A stretch of DNA of 42,449 nucleotides. Source: Alicyclobacillus tolerans (GTDB lineage Bacteria > Bacillota > Bacilli > Alicyclobacillales > Alicyclobacillaceae). The number at the start of each line of letters is the position of its first letter. Position 1 is the stretch's first letter. Of this stretch, positions 42,293 to 42,449 are shown piece after piece. The notes beneath the pieces were generated by a model. The model did not search any database. It saw nothing but the letters and a program-made list of their open reading frames with translations, and was not told the DNA's origin. The DNA lies in the NCBI RefSeq assembly GCF_021739485.1, contig NZ_JAJFNK010000044.1, positions 1 through 42,449 of the forward strand, given 5' to 3'. Both the position numbers and the translations under genes were made by a program.

Positions 42293-42449
42293 TGTCGCCG
42301 CGAGAGCGGCACCGCAAAAACGCTTTAAAAACCCCATCACAGCAAGGTTCTTTTGAAACCCTCGAACCAGGCAGTCGCCAAGTTCAAACGGTTGAAAAAG
42401 GGTTCTTCCGCAAAGCTCAGTTGAGTTTTGTGCGGTGAGAACAGCGGGC
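42293..42449 (+). other. Probable 5' leader of an rRNA operon (continues beyond the window)
   Basis: The last 155 nt are non-coding and contain AAGGTTCTTTTGAAACCC (starting near 42343), which resembles the GGTTCTTTGAAAACTGAAC tract found before Bacillales 16S genes, along with GCTTTAAAAA, an approximate boxA-like element. No mature 16S sequence is reached. It could also be the leader of a tRNA operon. Confidence 0.45.

Overview
The window reads as a chromosomal stretch of an endospore-forming, facultatively anaerobic member of the Bacillales. An Alicyclobacillus-like genome is my best guess, inferred from gene families and style and not proven. Supports are Gram-positive ribosome binding sites with frequent GTG/TTG starts, a DUF3231 spore-former protein, a Kin-like PAS histidine kinase, a narGHJI operon and quinol-type NO reductase of Bacillales type, and what looks like the leader of an rRNA operon at the right edge.

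Left part (1-14000): a beta-carbonic-anhydrase homologue that has lost its zinc ligands; an FTR1 iron permease; a small zinc-ribbon protein; a three-subunit molybdenum hydroxylase (Mo, FAD and 2Fe-2S subunits, overlapping or nearly so) that converges on a FUSC-type exporter; a CadC-like ArsR repressor with a perfect operator and a short cation transporter; an HxlR regulator, thioredoxin, a DJ-1/PfpI protein, a DMT permease and an SDR dehydrogenase; a DUF3231 protein; and a single-cysteine Asp/Glu-racemase-family protein. Two decayed genes lie here: an SDR tail (9246-9363) and a frameshifted methyltransferase (12901-13273).

Middle (14184-21082): a catabolic operon on the minus strand (class II aldolase, zinc alcohol dehydrogenase, MFS transporter, DUF1537 four-carbon-acid-sugar kinase) faces a PrpR-type sigma-54 activator. 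A good -24/-12 promoter (18903-18918) and an upstream inverted repeat (19014-19032) tie the two together. The set resembles the tetronate pathways (oxidation, phosphorylation, aldolase-type decarboxylation), with a zinc MDR dehydrogenase where a beta-hydroxyacid dehydrogenase is usual.

Right part (21136-39330): a nitrate/NO block. narGHJI on the minus strand is preceded in the same operon by three small genes, one of them hemerythrin-like. Around it are a HemQ/chlorite-dismutase-family protein with an unusual distal residue, a V4R-domain protein, a TDT-family channel/transporter, a TusA-like protein, an FMN-binding PPOX protein, a cupin, quinol NO reductase, a ClC channel and flavohemoglobin Hmp. 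Fnr-type sites (TGTGA-N6-TCACW) precede norB, hmp and, in weaker form, the HemQ-like gene. A separate 13-bp palindromic motif occurs in the ClC promoter and in the region between the nar operon and the TDT gene. I see no nitrite reductase, fnr gene or intact nitrate transporter.

End (39545-42449): a PAS histidine kinase, L-lactate dehydrogenase, then a strong-looking promoter and probable rRNA leader running off the window.
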